Assembly (NCBI GenBank): GCA_027924585.1
Contig: BSBM01001664.1
Location: 558,001-622,000, forward strand
Source of the DNA: Larix kaempferi
Lineage: Eukaryota; Streptophyta; Pinopsida; Pinales; Pinaceae
Reading direction: 5' to 3'
Length of the DNA stretch: 64,000 nucleotides
The notes beneath the pieces are model-generated. The model saw only the letters and a program-made list of their open reading frames with translations. It ran no database searches and was not told the DNA's origin. A program made the translations under genes and the position numbers. Shown one piece after another: positions 34,197-46,414 of the stretch; within the stretch, counting starts at the first letter, position 1, and each line of letters opens with the position of its first letter.

Positions 34197-34893
34197 AACT
34201 CTTGTAACTTTCCTAACCCAAAATTTCAAGGAAATAATCCAAGAGGCAATGTACAACAAAATTTTACAGCTGCAAGAAATAGAGATCCGCCTCATAATTA
34301 TGCTAAAAATAACGAACAAAAGGAACCTGTTAAATGTTGGGAATGTCAAGGACCGCATTATGCAAACAACTGTCCTAACAGGAAAAGGAACATCAACAAC
34401 ATCCATATAGTGCAAGAGGAAGCAACCATTGGTGACTTGCTAGGGAAATGCCCAGGATCAATGCAGCCTTGGAAAACAGATAAGTTGATCATCAAACTTC
34501 AATGGTTGAAGTAGAAGGTATGCTGAAAGATAAACCCATTTCTATTTTAATTGATCCAGGAGCTAGCCTAAGTTATGTATCTCCTAGAATAGTAGAAAAA
34601 TGTAAATTGCAAGTGGAAAAGTTTGAAAGGTCTTGGTTGGTTCAGCAAGCTACAGGGACCAAACGAAAGGTAGTTGATTTGTTAAATATTGTGATTTGCT
34701 TATGAATCAGTTTAGAACACAAGTTAAATTGAATGTATTATCGTTAGGATCTTATGATGTCTTGATTGGAATGGATTGGCTAAAAAAGCATATGGTAGTT
34801 CTGAATTGTTTTGAAAAGAATTTTACATGCGTGAATGATAAATGTGAAACAGTATCAGTAAAAGGAATCCCTAGAAAAACTTCAGTTAGATAG
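34197..34893 (+). pseudogene. Gypsy H gag knuckle and protease
   Basis: Gag resumes after copia I with the knuckle CWECQGPHYANNCPNRK (34335 on). Protease: ISILIDPGASLSYVSPRIVE (D-P-G at the active site instead of D-[ST]-G), then after a one-base frameshift near 34690 LNVLSLGSYDVLIGMDWLKK, the C-terminal motif of gypsy proteases. A TAG at about 34891 interrupts the run into RT. Confidence 0.88.
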
Positions 34894-36345
34894 ATTTCTG
34901 CTTTGCAAGTAAAAAAGGATGTAAGAAAAGGATGTAAAATGTTTGCTGTAAATGTGATTAATGATGAACACACAACTGAAAAAGATAAGTTAAAACTGGA
35001 GGACATCCCAATCCTAAGAGACTTTTCAGATGTATTCCTAGAAGAAATTCGAGGATTACCTCCGAAAAGGGAATTGGATTTCACCATTGAGCTAGCACCA
35101 AGTGTGGTACCAAACTCAAAAGATCCTTACCGGATGAACATCCTAGAGCTTAACGACTTAAAATAACAGTTAAAAGAATTAATTGATTAAAATTACATAA
35201 GACCAAGCATGTCTCATTGGGGAGCACCTGTCATCTTCGTTAAAAAAAAAGACGGTACCTTGTGTTTATGCATAAACTACTGCCAGTTAAATAAAATGAC
35301 GATTAAAAATAGATATCCTTTGCCCCGCATAGATGATCTGTTTGATCAAGTATGCAGAGCGAAGATATTTTCTAAAATAGACTTGAGATCTGGGTATCAT
35401 CAAGTCAGAATTAAAGATGAAGACATCATTAAAACTGCTTTCAGAACTCATTATGGGCACTACGAGTTTGTGGTTATGCCTTTTGGGATAACCAACGCTC
35501 GAGCAGTTTTCATGTGTCTAATGAATAATGTTTTACATAAGTACTTAGATCAATTTGCAGTGGTATTCATTGATGACATCTTAATTTATTCAAAGACTAA
35601 GGAAGAACATGACAAACACTTAAAGATAATTTTACAAGTGTTAAGAGAACATCAACTGTACGCTAAATTCAGCAAGTGTGAATTTTTCAAAGATAAAATA
35701 CAGTATTTAGGTCATGTGATATCCAAGGATGGAATCGCAGTTGAACCCAATAAAATAAGAGCAATTAACGAATGGCCTGTCCCTAAGGATGTAACTGGTG
35801 TACAATCGTTTATGGGAATCACAGGTTACTACAAAAAATTTATAGAATGATTCTCAAGAATCGCAAATCATATAACCTCTTTACAGAAAAAGGGAAAGAA
35901 ATTTGTTTGGGATCAAAAGTGTGAAGAAAGTTTTAAAAAATTGAAAGAATTATTAACTACTGCACCTATTTTAAAAATTGCAAATCCAAACAATGACTTC
36001 GTTGTATGCACTGATGCATGCAACTATGGCCTTGGCGGAGTCTTAACACAAGAAGGTCACGCAATAGCATATGAGTTAAGAAAGCTAAAAATCCACGAAA
36101 AGAACTACGCTACCTATGATTTAGAGTTGGTTTCCCTGATACATGCTTTAAAGATGTGGCGTTATCATCTAATCAGAAGGAAGTTTTCATTAATGACAGA
36201 TAATAAAGGTCTAAAATATTTGTTGAATCAACCAAATCTGAACGCAAGGTAAGCTAGGCGGTTAGCTTTCCTTAGCGAATATGATTTCGAGATTCAGCAC
36301 ATTAAAGGTAAAGAAAATAAAGTGGCTAATGCCTTGAGCAGAAAT
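34894..36345 (+). pseudogene. Gypsy H reverse transcriptase-RNase H
   Basis: Lead-in IPILRDFSDVFLEEIRGLPP, then [40 protein letters not shown] and the catalytic box [20 protein letters not shown]. Tether: [13 protein letters not shown]. RNase H: VVCTDACNYGLGGVLTQEGH, HEKNYATYDLELVSLIHALK, SLMTDNKGLKYL and GKENKVANALSR. In-frame stops at 35164, 35188, 35848 (TGA) and 36250 break it. Otherwise the frame is continuous and all catalytic RT aspartates are present. Confidence 0.93.
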
Positions 36346-37650
36346 GCGAAATTAAATTTTATGGGAGCAATCAACACTTATAAAACAGATTTAGAAAATC
36401 AACTTGAAGAAGGAATAAAATTGGATGAAAATTATTTGAAATTACAGCAAAAAGTTGCTGAAACTATATCTGAAAATTTAATAACAGATTACAGTCTGAA
36501 TGAAAAAGGTTAAATGCTGTATAAAAATCGACTGTATGTACCTAATGTACCTGAAGTTAAGTTGTTGATTTTAAATGAGATACATAAAAGTCCTTATTCA
36601 GGTCATCTTGGTTACCAAAAGATTATAACAATGTTAAGAAAAGATTACTTTTGGCCAAATATGAAGAATGAGGTGGATGAATACATAGCTAGGTGCTTTG
36701 AATGTCAGCAAGTTAAAGATGAGCATCAACACCCAGCTGGATTATTATAGCCATTGCTAATTCCATATTGGAAGTGGGAAATAATCAGCATTGATTTTAT
36801 AACTGGTTTACCTAAAAATCAGAAACATAATGATTCTATAATGGTAGTTGTGGATAAGCTTAGTAAAGCAGCCCATTTCATACATGTTAAAACAACTTAT
36901 AAAGCTGCTAACATTGCTGAAATTTTTATGAAACAAGTTTTTCGTTTGCATGGAATTCCTAAAGTCATAATTTCTAATAGAGGCTCTAAATTTACGGGAA
37001 ATTTCTGGAAGTATTTGTTTAAAGGTTTGGATACAACATTAAATTTCAGTACATCTTTTCATCTGCAAACGGATGGACAGACAGGAAGAGTAAATTAGAT
37101 TCTTGAAGATATGTTAAGAATGTATGTTAGAGATCAACCAAGTAAATGGGAGGAATATCTGCACTAGTTAGTTGAGTTCGCTTATAATAATCACTATCAA
37201 GCTTCAGCTAAACTTAGTCCGTTTTAAATTCTGTATGGTAGAAAGTGTAATACTCCTATTTCATGGAGTAATCTGGTTGATAGATTGATGTTAGGACCTG
37301 AATTGTTAAAAGAGATGGAACTAACAGTGAAATAGGTACAAGGCAATCTGAAAATTGCACAAGATAGACAAAAAAGTCATGCAGATCTCAAAAGAACTTA
37401 GAAAGAGTTTTAGGTTGGTGAGCATGTTTTCATCAAGATAAAACCCAAAAAGAGGTCCTTAAATTTAGGAAGTTATGCTAAACTAACACCAAGGTATTGT
37501 GGACCCTTTGAAATACTGTCAAGGGTTGGACCAGTGGCATACCAGTTGGCCTTGCCACCGAATCTTAAAGTACATAATGTCTTTCATATTTCCATTTTGA
37601 AAAAGTATGTACATGATGCTACTCATGTGATTAATTAGAATGATGTACAG
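36346..37650 (+). pseudogene. Gypsy H integrase
   Basis: Zinc domain: EIHKSPYSGHLGYQKI ... ARCFECQQVK (HHCC intact). Core: ISIDFITGLPKNQKHNDSIM (first Asp), KVIISNRGSKFTG (the usual SDRG Asp is Asn), HLQTDGQTGRVN (the usual Glu of DGQTERVN is Gly). Two of the three catalytic acids are therefore lost. C-terminal part: LEDMLRMYVRD, VEFAYNNHYQAS, LYGRKCNTPISW and [20 protein letters not shown]. In-frame stops, mostly TAG, at 36748, 37096, 37165, 37225, 37333, 37399, 37411 and 37636. Confidence 0.92.
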
Positions 37651-37917
37651 GTGGAACCCAAAGTAGATTTTCTGGTGGAACCGGATTGTATCCTTTACAA
37701 GAGGGAAATTTTACTTCGGAATCACACCATTGGACAGGTAAAGTTGCAATGGAAGCATCTTATCTTATTCCAGATGAAGCGACCTGGGAATTGGAAAGTA
37801 ATATGCGGGTGGCATATCCAATTCTGTTCCAGGAAGGCTCAGAGGATGATGAATAAAGCAACATCGAGGACGATGTTGAACTTAAGAGGGGGTGTATGTC
37901 ACATACCCAAAATCTGA
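37651..37917 (+). pseudogene. Gypsy H integrase C-terminal tail, chromodomain-like, frameshifted
   Basis: EILLRNHTIGQVKLQWKHL is the start of the chromodomain-like block (I-x-x-V-x-V-x-W-x-H) that ends many plant gypsy integrases. After it the frame shifts. The alternative frame gives the expected acidic A-T-W-E-type continuation before LRGGVCH. Short and damaged, so only a family-level call. Confidence 0.6.
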
Positions 37918-39357
37918 TCATTTTATGTTGTGAGAAAAACATTATGTTATAAGTTATTGTAAAGTTTTTTATGATTATTGACTAAGTGGGGTCAAGGATG
38001 ACTGTAATTAAATACTCTAATATTTTATTTTTAATAAATAAAAGAGGAGAAAAATATCCAAAGGAGACTGTTAAAGAGTGTTCACTGACCCACTAGGAGG
38101 AATGAACTGGGATGGAGAGCAAATTGACACTTGGCAGCATCATCATTCACTTCTAGTTGTTGCAGGGGGCAACTTCCCTATATTTATGGTCATGTTCCCT
38201 AAGAAAATGGAACAGAGCAGGTGGATCAATAATTATTGAAAACTGACCAAAGACCTAGGCACTCTATTAAACCCATCAAATTGAGTAGGAGGCTCATTAA
38301 GTTTTTCCTTGTGACATTCTGAAAACAAAGAAAGGGGAAGGCTAGGAAGTGATTGATAGAGCTAAGTCTTCATATCTGAATTAGTACTGCTTAGTGCAGA
38401 GTTCAATGCTATTGAATGTAGAGTCCTATTATTTGAGTGTAGTAAAAATGATTGTTGAGTTGCAGAAGGTTAAATACTTACCTCCACACAATATATTTGT
38501 CCTGGTGGTTTAGTGAACAGGCTCGGGGGTCCTAAGGCAAGTGAATTGGATGTCTTAAGGAGAAGGTTGGGTGGAACAGGCTCCTTTGGGTGTTTGTCCT
38601 CCTCTACAGTTATCAGGTTTTTCATTGCTTCAGTTATTTAATTCTATTTTGTTAACCTGTATTTTAAATTTTACTCTCTACTGAACTGCTAGATTAGAAG
38701 TACTGAACTGTTTGTTTATTTCTCAATAAATGAATAAGTGATTGAATAGAAATTCGTCTCTATATTTTTCCACTCTCCGAAGAGATGTACTCTAGTACAA
38801 AAAGATTTGTTTAAGTAGATAAATTTGAATGATCTTTCATTGATAGATTAAACGATTCTGATCTTCTATTTTGGCAATAGGATATAAACATAAATACAAA
38901 ATAGATGCTGAAATCCTACTCAAAATACTTAGATTTACAGTTTGTTCTTCTATAGATTCATAATGTTGCATAACTGTATATGGCTTAAATATTAGCACAT
39001 TTTGTGAGAAATCCCAATTTTACATAGTCATTATGTATACTAAGTGAATGATCATAAATATAGCTCATATGTATATAATTTAGTCATCTTATAAACAGGG
39101 CATTTAGTACATAAACATACAAGCAAATACTACGAAGAATGAGAACTTTTACATAGACTAAATAACTTTAAATAGAGACATAAAGAAGTTATAGTCATCT
39201 AAACAATCATACAAATATAAAATCCTTATACTTATAGACCAATTTTATTTTCAAAGTATCATTTTTATAAGTAAAAATTGTATATAATTATCAAATCGAA
39301 AACAGAGTGCTTCTAATAATACTGATACATAAACAATAGCTCAGCTAATAAATATTT
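37918..39357 (+). other. 3' untranslated interior of gypsy H
   Basis: About 1.4 kb without reading frames between the end of integrase and the 3' LTR. No clear polypurine tract directly next to 39358. Plant chromovirus-like elements often have such a 3' spacer, but nothing specific is visible here. Confidence 0.6.
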
Positions 39358-41957
39358 TGATAAAATTACCAAATTGAAATAGGGTTCAAATAAACATATA
39401 CAATCTTATTATTTTAAGAAATCCTTCGATACTGCAATTAAGGAATCAACACGCAGTATACAGCTTTAACCAAAAATAGTTTCAAGTGAAGGGTCGAACC
39501 TTGTAAACAGTAAACTATACCAACAACATTTATTCATGGAGCTACAATCAATTATACTTATTATCGGGCTAAAACATAAACAAACGCAACCACAGAATTA
39601 TTATAAATTTAAAACCATTTCTAAGCTTAGATCTCGATGCATACACGCAAGACATAGATCATTAACATAAATATAGGAATGTATCATAGCCTTCCTAACT
39701 GGCAGAATCATCAAATGAATAGATTAATAAAGGTCTAGGGTTTGAGACTCTTGGGAAGAGCTCACCCGGATGTATTATTTACATATAAAGAATTTATAAA
39801 ACTTTGACAGGGTAAGGGTTTAAACCCTGTATAAATACCAAAACCAATTACAAATCTTGTATTAATACTTTAATAAACTATGCAGAGGTAAGTTAGGGTT
39901 TGTCCCAAACCTTTCATACTTTTACCATATATTTTCACCATCGTAAAAATTTCTGCTTACAACATTTCAATTCCAAACAATAACGCCGAAAAGCTTATAC
40001 TAGAAACATAAGATAAATCAATTATCAACACAGAGATCGTTGGGTTCTCCTATCTTTGTGCTTAGTTTCCTTATAAATTATTCAAACAAAACAGTGTACA
40101 CATTTTCACTTGGAGGAAGGGTTTCAAACCCGGAAATTCATATACATTAACACAAATGAAAATTTGAGTAAACCATACATTTTAAAGTATTAACCAAACT
40201 ATATATTCATTTAAACCATTGAATTACAAAGAGCCATGGCTCAGGGTTATAAACCCTTTGGTTGTGGCCACGGAGCCCAACCAGCATAACTATATAAACA
40301 TGAGACAAATGAAAGCTTGCAATAACAAGTTGGTAGAGTGAATTTAGGACCGGCCACAGCGTCAAAACATCACCAAAACACTTCGAGCAAGAACAGAGTC
40401 ACATATAGGAGGTCCATGGAAACTTCCCAAAGCTTACCAAGTCTGCGTGCCACTTTTTTTTAAGGAGAAGCCCCCATCACTTTACGGCCACGAAGCTCAT
40501 TTGAAGAGAAACCTTGGCACTTATCACACAAAACAAACCCATAGCTATAGAGGTTAGCTCCTGTATAAAAACCATTAAGAGAAAACTTTAAACTAACGGA
40601 TTTCAACCCTATTGACAAGCTACCTTCTAAGCGTAGTTGATTTCAGAGTTAACAGCACCAATCCCACGATCGAAACCCTGGCATGATGGAGCCAGCCAAA
40701 CCCTAGCTATTCGGAAGCCTGTCGGCCTAACTGCTGAGCAAACATTACAAATGAAAATGGAATGAACTAAAACAAATGGCAAATGTTATTTTTACGACTA
40801 GGGTTTTGTCAAGCCATAAAATCATCACGTGATAATTCCATGATGGACATGCCAACAAGAATTTCCACTACACCTTAAATTTCCATCCACATGCTATAGT
40901 GAAACCTATTAATATTTTCAAACACAATTGCCAAATTTAACATTTTAACTATGATTTTTGACCGAGCGCCTTTTTAATTAATTTATACTTATATCATAAG
41001 TCAAAGCCATAGTTTATAGATTAGCGTCGGTCGATATTATTGAATTCATAGTATCACCTTGGAATGGTTTTTGGGTTTCAAAAACTCAACATTTACTTAT
41101 GCATTAGGGTAAGGATATAATGTGAATCATATTATATACATGCCATGCTTATTTACCCATTATCTCTTATGCCATAATATAATGTTCATTTCTCAAACTA
41201 GAAATGAAAGTAATGTTTTTGATTCATAGACATGATAACAAATACATTATGTAAACATTTCCATAATTAACCTTGATAAATAGCTTGATATGAATACAAC
41301 AATATCATATAGATGGTTTAGTCCATCAAGAAGAAAACTCTAGAATATAGGTGTATAAAATTATGTTTATATCCCGAGTCTCAAATAAATAATTTGTATG
41401 CATGACCAGAATGTTAATTTCCATCCCCAATTCTACTTAGACCAAATAATGATCATTCTACTAATCTTGATATCCAACCTTGAGTGACTGAAATGAAACC
41501 CTTACCTGCGAACCTGGAATGGGAATAGTAAGAGCGTTAGCTATTTAATAGCTAAGTAAGCCTCGGGTCACCCATAGGACCCCTTCTGTAAAAGAACAAT
41601 AAACAGTCAGCATTCATAATCATAACTAGAAGAGTTGTACATATCAAGTTGAGAAGTTGACAGATAGTAATTAAAAAAAGCATTCTGAAAGTAAAGATTA
41701 AGATGCATTAATGCATTAATTAAGACATGACATAAACGATTCAGAAATAGTTACAACAAGATAACATATACAGATTGTCATTACGATACAATAATTACCT
41801 TGAGGATTGTGCTTGAAATAAATATGTGCAGACACTATACATTTAGTTAATTTTTGTTAGAGTTAAATGTCTTCTAACATAATCCAATATAGTACATTTT
41901 AGTATTTATTACTGATTAGAAAAATTTATTTTTTTATGAATTTTTGAAGGTGTTATA
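39358..41957 (+). repeat. 3' LTR of gypsy H (~2.6 kb)
   Basis: Begins tgataaaattaccaaattgaa and ends gaaggtgttata (the expected terminal ACA has mutated to ATA). Aligns with 24244-26820, including shared internal phrases such as gcagaggtaagttaggg and gggtttcaaaaactcaac. One ~18 bp segment near 40015 (ataaatcaattatcaaca) is absent from the 5' copy. Confidence 0.9.
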
Positions 41958-42224
41958 GTGCTCTTCTTGGGGAGGTTTCCAATTAACAACTTGTTCAACA
42001 TCCATCCCTTCATACTCGACATCAACCAAGGTTTGATTGAATTCAACCACTTCATCATTGCTTGTTGATGGATCTAAGGAACTAACATTTTGATGTCTAA
42101 GGCTTTCCATGTACAACCTATCCTTTTCTCCTATCTCATGGGCCTTTTGAGGGGGTGACTCCTTCTTTCTAGACTTTCCTTTATTATTATGTTTGTTTCC
42201 CATATTCAATACGTTTTTTAACAA
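41958..42224 (-). pseudogene. Unrecognised Lys-rich ORF truncated at gypsy H
   Basis: On the minus strand an ATG near 42200 opens MGNKHNNKGKSRKKESPPQK and continues ~80 codons (acidic: DEVVEFNQTLVDVEYEGMDV) to PPQEEH at 41958, where gypsy H's LTR begins. The frame then runs a few chance codons into the LTR. Lys-rich then acidic composition, no known motif. It may be a gene or transposon exon disrupted by the insertion. Confidence 0.35.
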
Positions 42225-43000
42225 AACAAAAACATCAACCCTGCAAGAATAAATAACAAATAAGATATTAAAACTCGATGTGCATGATTATTAAAACTCG
42301 ATGTAGCAATTGATTATGTACAACATCTAGTGAGAATGTTTTCATATAATCTTAAAATCTATTGAGAATGCCCTATATATAAAAACAACATCGCCTCTAG
42401 GAACTCAATTTGAGATGTTTTCTTGTCATCTTGAAGCAATGTACAATGAGCCTCTTTTTGGTAGCTTGGCACTTGGCACATTGTTTTTTGACAATAGTTT
42501 GTGTTTGTGGATGGTATTGGATGGTGGTATGGGATGTTAGTAGGAGCATATTTACTACAAAAGGAGAAGCTCCTACTCACTTCATTTTCATGTTTTGGAT
42601 GAGGGAAAATAGCCCCAAAAGATTAAGAGTTTGATTCTTTAGGTGTTTGCATGAGTTGTTGTAGTGAAATCATGAGGAATTCAACAAATGTTTGTGTACT
42701 GGATGGAGTTATGTGATTATGAAAGATTATTGGTGATGATGCAAGTAAGTTATTTTTTATCTTTATGAAAGGTTGAAAGCATTAAGAAGATTAAGAAGAC
42801 TAAAATACATTTATCAAACAATTCATGAGGAAAAACTAAAATAGATACAATTCAAACAAAGTGAATGAAGACTAAAATACATTTCACAAGAAAAAATTGT
42901 CACCATACCTCAACGATTAGGATTACTCCTTGCTTGAAATGTAAAATGCTCTTTTGATATATCCACTATATGTAAGAAGAGTTCAAGTGTGCCCAAGTAG
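42225..43000. other. Unassigned stretch
   Basis: AT-rich DNA with no recognisable gene, RNA or terminal repeat. Small plus- and minus-strand frames at 42359-42634 overlap each other and carry no motif. Confidence 0.5.
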
Positions 43001-43007
43001 CATGAGA

Positions 43008-43190
43008 ATTCAATCCAAGGATCCAAATAGAGTCCAACTATTGTGTATTCAATCCAAGGAGCCAAATAGAGTCCAACAGTGTGTATTCAATCCAAAGAGC
43101 CAAATAGAGTCCAACTGGTGTGTATTCAATCCAAATTGTCAAAAAAACACCAAAATGTGTGTGAATTCAATCCAAAATGCAAGTGATTGT
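43008..43190 (+). repeat. ~39 bp minisatellite, five copies
   Basis: Unit attcaatccaaggagccaaatagagtccaac..gtgtg, with attcaatccaa at 43008, 43047, 43085, 43124 and 43165 (spacing 38-41). The first three full units are close copies; the last two are diverged. Confidence 0.88.
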
Positions 43191-43276
43191 CGAACTGTGC
43201 GTGAAAAGAGCGAAAAATATGTGATACATGAGAGAAAATGCGGGAGAAGAGAGCGGGTTATTTTCTAAATTTTCTG

Positions 43277-43342
43277 TTCAGCAGAGGAGAGCATGCGCTA
43301 GGAGCGCGTGCGCGCTCCTAGCGTGTGCGTGCCTCTGCTGAA
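43277..43342. repeat. GC-rich near-perfect hairpin (66 bp)
   Basis: Outer arms ttcagcagagg / cctctgctgaa and inner arms cgctaggagcgcg / cgcgctcctagcg around a 2 nt centre, with a short imperfect segment between. It stands out as CpG-rich in an AT-rich neighbourhood, where methylation-driven CpG loss would be expected. Confidence 0.85.
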
Positions 43343-43485
43343 TGTTTCATAGTTCAGTGGGTAACATTTACTTCATTTATTTCCCAATAAATCTATATGT
43401 GACAGTTTATCCCTAGATCTCCTCCCCCATAAATTCCTTTAGGTCCTCTTCTAAACCATAATCCATAAGTGCATAAGTGCTTCTA

Positions 43486-43560
43486 GGTGTTTAGGGGTTT
43501 AGGGGTTAGGGTTATAAGGATTGTAGGTTAAGAGTTAAAGGTTAAGAGGAATTGTAGGTA
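43486..43560 (+). repeat. Short telomere-like repeats
   Basis: tttaggggtttaggggttagggttataagg and gttaagagttaaaggttaagagg resemble degenerate plant telomere units (TTTAGGG). Only about three recognisable units; too short to call a former telomere. Confidence 0.4.
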
Positions 43561-43854
43561 AGTTATGGGGTTAAAGGTTATATCAAAATAAAAATATACC
43601 AATATTAAAATGTGAAATATGATTGGTTAAAATTATACGAGCTATGCATAATTGAATGTACAAATTCTCATGGAAATTTAACACATAAAGAAACCAAGAT
43701 AACTTGAAATACATATTCAAAAGTTGATTTTCTATCAATCACACAACCTGAACAATATGAATCTCTATACCCACATATCTTAGGATCTTTGCTTCTACTA
43801 CACAACCCCTATTCATCCAATTACTTGTTAATTATAATGTACCATGCCTTGGGT

Positions 43855-45900
43855 GCCTTTTTTAGGCCATAAATAACCTTCTTCAATGCGCAAACAAGAT
43901 GCTCCTACCTTGGAACTTTAAAAACTTGTGGTTGATATGTGAACATGTGTTCCTCCAAATCTACATTGAAGAAGGCATTTTCCATATCCATTTGATCGAA
44001 ATTCCAACTAAATTGCGCTACCGTGGATATAATTAATCGAATTATGCTCATATTTTACATTGGAGAAAAGGTCTCTTCATAGTCGATGCCGTCTCACTTA
44101 GAGAACCCTTTTGCAACCAATTGTGCCTTATGCTTGTCAAGTGTGTCATTTTCTTTTTGATTGACTTTGTACACCCATTTGAAACCAATGGGTCTCTTCC
44201 CTAGTGGAAGCTCTATGAGATTTCAAGTTTTATTTTTCATTTGTATCTCATGTTTGGTTTCCATGGCCTTCCATTCAATTTTCCCTATTCACTCCTCAAA
44301 CACCTATGGCTCATTAAATACCTAAACATTGGCCATGAAAACAAATTTTACCATGTTTGTTTTATTCTTTCTCTTGCCCCTTTATGATATTCCCTTAATC
44401 ATTTCTCCCACCCGAATATCCGTAATGACTTGTTGAGCCACCACTATGGCCTCTTCTTGGGGCCCTCCTCATCGAAGTCAGTATTGTCACCATGAATTGT
44501 CTTACCTCTACCTGTTTCATACGAATGCTAATTTGCATTGTCTGCATCAGAATTATCGTAGACTTCACATCCTCAAAATATTTTCCCATTTTGGGCAGAG
44601 CTTCTTGAATCATGACACTTGTATCCTTCACCACAACTGGTTTCTCCATGGTAATTTTGAAATCTAAAGAAGCTTTGAAAGGTTGAACTTCTTCATCAAC
44701 TATGACATATCTATTGAATATCAACTGATTGATGTTAACATAAACCATTCTATAAGATTTATATATGTCGTTGTACCCTGTGATCATCAATTTCTCTCTC
44801 TTAGGGTCTAACTTGGTTCTTTTCTCATCTAGAATCTAGGCATGGAAAATATAACTAAATACCCTAGGATGAATGACTTTAGGCTTCCTCCTAGGCCATG
44901 CTTCCTTTGCGGTGTTCTACTTCACCACCATCATTAGAGATCTATTTAATACATATAATATTGTAAACAATTCCTCATCCCAAAACCCATTTGGAACAAA
45001 CATGTTCTCCATCTTACACATGGTCGTATATTTAATAGCATGGTTCCACCTCTCAACCACACCATTCTATTATGGAGTGTAGGGTGTAGTGAACTGTATT
45101 TTTGTTTGATGCTTATTGCAAATGTTATTGAGTTATTTGGAACAAAATTCTTTGTTATCATCAGACACGAGTGCTAAGGTGACATCCTAACTCTTTTTTC
45201 TTGAAACTTTTGAAATTCATTAAACACTTTATCTTTCAATTTCATAAAATATACCCACATTTTCCTATTGTAGTCCTCACCAAAAATAAGGAAATACATG
45301 CACATTTTCCTACTATATTCATCAATAAAAAGAAAGAAATATCGAACACTAACGTTGGATTCCATGTTCATTGGCCCACAAATGTTTACATAAATCAATT
45401 AAACGACTATGATTTCTCCACGGACTTGTCCTTCCTCAAATGGTGCTCTATGTTTCTTTCTCGTCTAACAAGCTCCAAAAACACCCTATATTTGTGCTTG
45501 GATATCAAGAAGTCCTTCTACCATATTACCTCAAGCCATATGAGAAAGGTAGGTTAAGGTTAGGTTCCCATATAATTGATGCCAAAGAGTACTTATATTT
45601 GATGTACTTGTGCTTACCATTGCATTCTCTGTGACTTGTCCAATGTTGAATAGTCCAAACAATCCATTATTGTCCACACCAAGAGCTATAGTCTTGTTGG
45701 TCTCCTTGTCAACTAAGCAGCATTTATGTTTCCTAAAGTTCACATCTATATAGGGTTAACACCTTATAGTCTGAATTATCAAGGGTAGAATAATCTACAT
45801 GCCTAATACATAATACACATTGAGGAAAATCAAGTTCCCCATGACCCATCCTTAGTGCTCATAACCTTCTAATAGTGAGATATCACCAGTCATAGGCTAA
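43855..45900 (-). pseudogene. Ty1/copia element J remnant: protease end, integrase, RT start
   Basis: Minus-strand order: NLIFLNVYYVLGM (protease C-terminal block, ~45810), LWHQLYGNLTLTYLSHMA (GAG-preintegrase, 45580-45531), ICGPMNMESNVSVRYFFLFI (integrase core, 45398 on), FTTPYTP..NGVVERWNHAI (catalytic Glu region, ~45070), integrase C-terminal part MITGYNDIYKSYRMVYVNIN (44790), then RT FKWVYKVNQKENDTLDKHKA, GIDYEETFSP and QMDMENAFFNVDLEEHMF (44200-43930), ending near VIYGLKK at 43860. A partial internal duplication in the core (EYSRKM.MYF / DYNRKMWVYF) is visible at 45330-45250. Stops are frequent. No LTRs found; both ends are truncated. Confidence 0.85.
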
Positions 45901-46414
45901 ATGTCCTACATAGAGGTCATGTGTGGTAGTTCAAGGGATTATTGGTTTCTCTTCAGCTTCAAAATTTATATTTTAGGCCTAATTTCAATGTCTCATTCCT
46001 TTACATCGGTTTATGGCTCAAGACCTATACATAGTTCTCAAGCAAATATGATCATTTGAAGGTGAATTATTTGATTGCAATGTCATATGTGTTTATTGCA
46101 CCGAGAATAGCGAGGTGGTTACAACTTAATATGGGGGAGATGCGTAATGTAATGTAGCGTAACAAAGTCACGTTATGTACCCAAAAGAAAAATTAATTAA
46201 AAAAAGTTATGTCGGCTCATAAAATAAAAAGTGAAAACCAATTAAAAAAATTCATATCCTCTCATAAAACAAAATTTTAAAACCAGATAAAAACTCATTA
46301 AAAAAATAAGACCTCGAGAAATAGGATGCCTCTCAGTGCTTGATAGATACGCGTTTAGGATGGATCTATGCTGGTTCAAGGAAACAATCATATGCTAATG
46401 ATACCATGATGGCA
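45901..46414. other. Unassigned stretch
   Basis: No motif recognised. The gag half of copia J would be expected here on the minus strand but is not readable. Confidence 0.45.

Larger units (their letters stand above)
24244..41957 (+). mobile_element. Ty3/gypsy LTR retrotransposon H (17.7 kb with nested copia)
   Basis: Two ~2.6 kb direct repeats (24244-26820, 39358-41957) flank a gag-protease-RT-RNase H-integrase interior in gypsy order. Possible target duplication: gtgcg at 24238-24242 and gtgct at 41958-41962. Copia I (28022-34196) is inserted between the gag capsid and the zinc knuckle. Removing it leaves an interior of about 6.4 kb. The C terminus resembles the chromodomain-like tail of plant chromoviruses but is frameshifted. 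Many in-frame TAG stops show it is inactive. Confidence 0.92.

Noticed and set aside
43008-43190. CRISPR array
   Set aside because: Repeats of ~39 bp without spacers of constant length and unlike sequence; a eukaryotic minisatellite.
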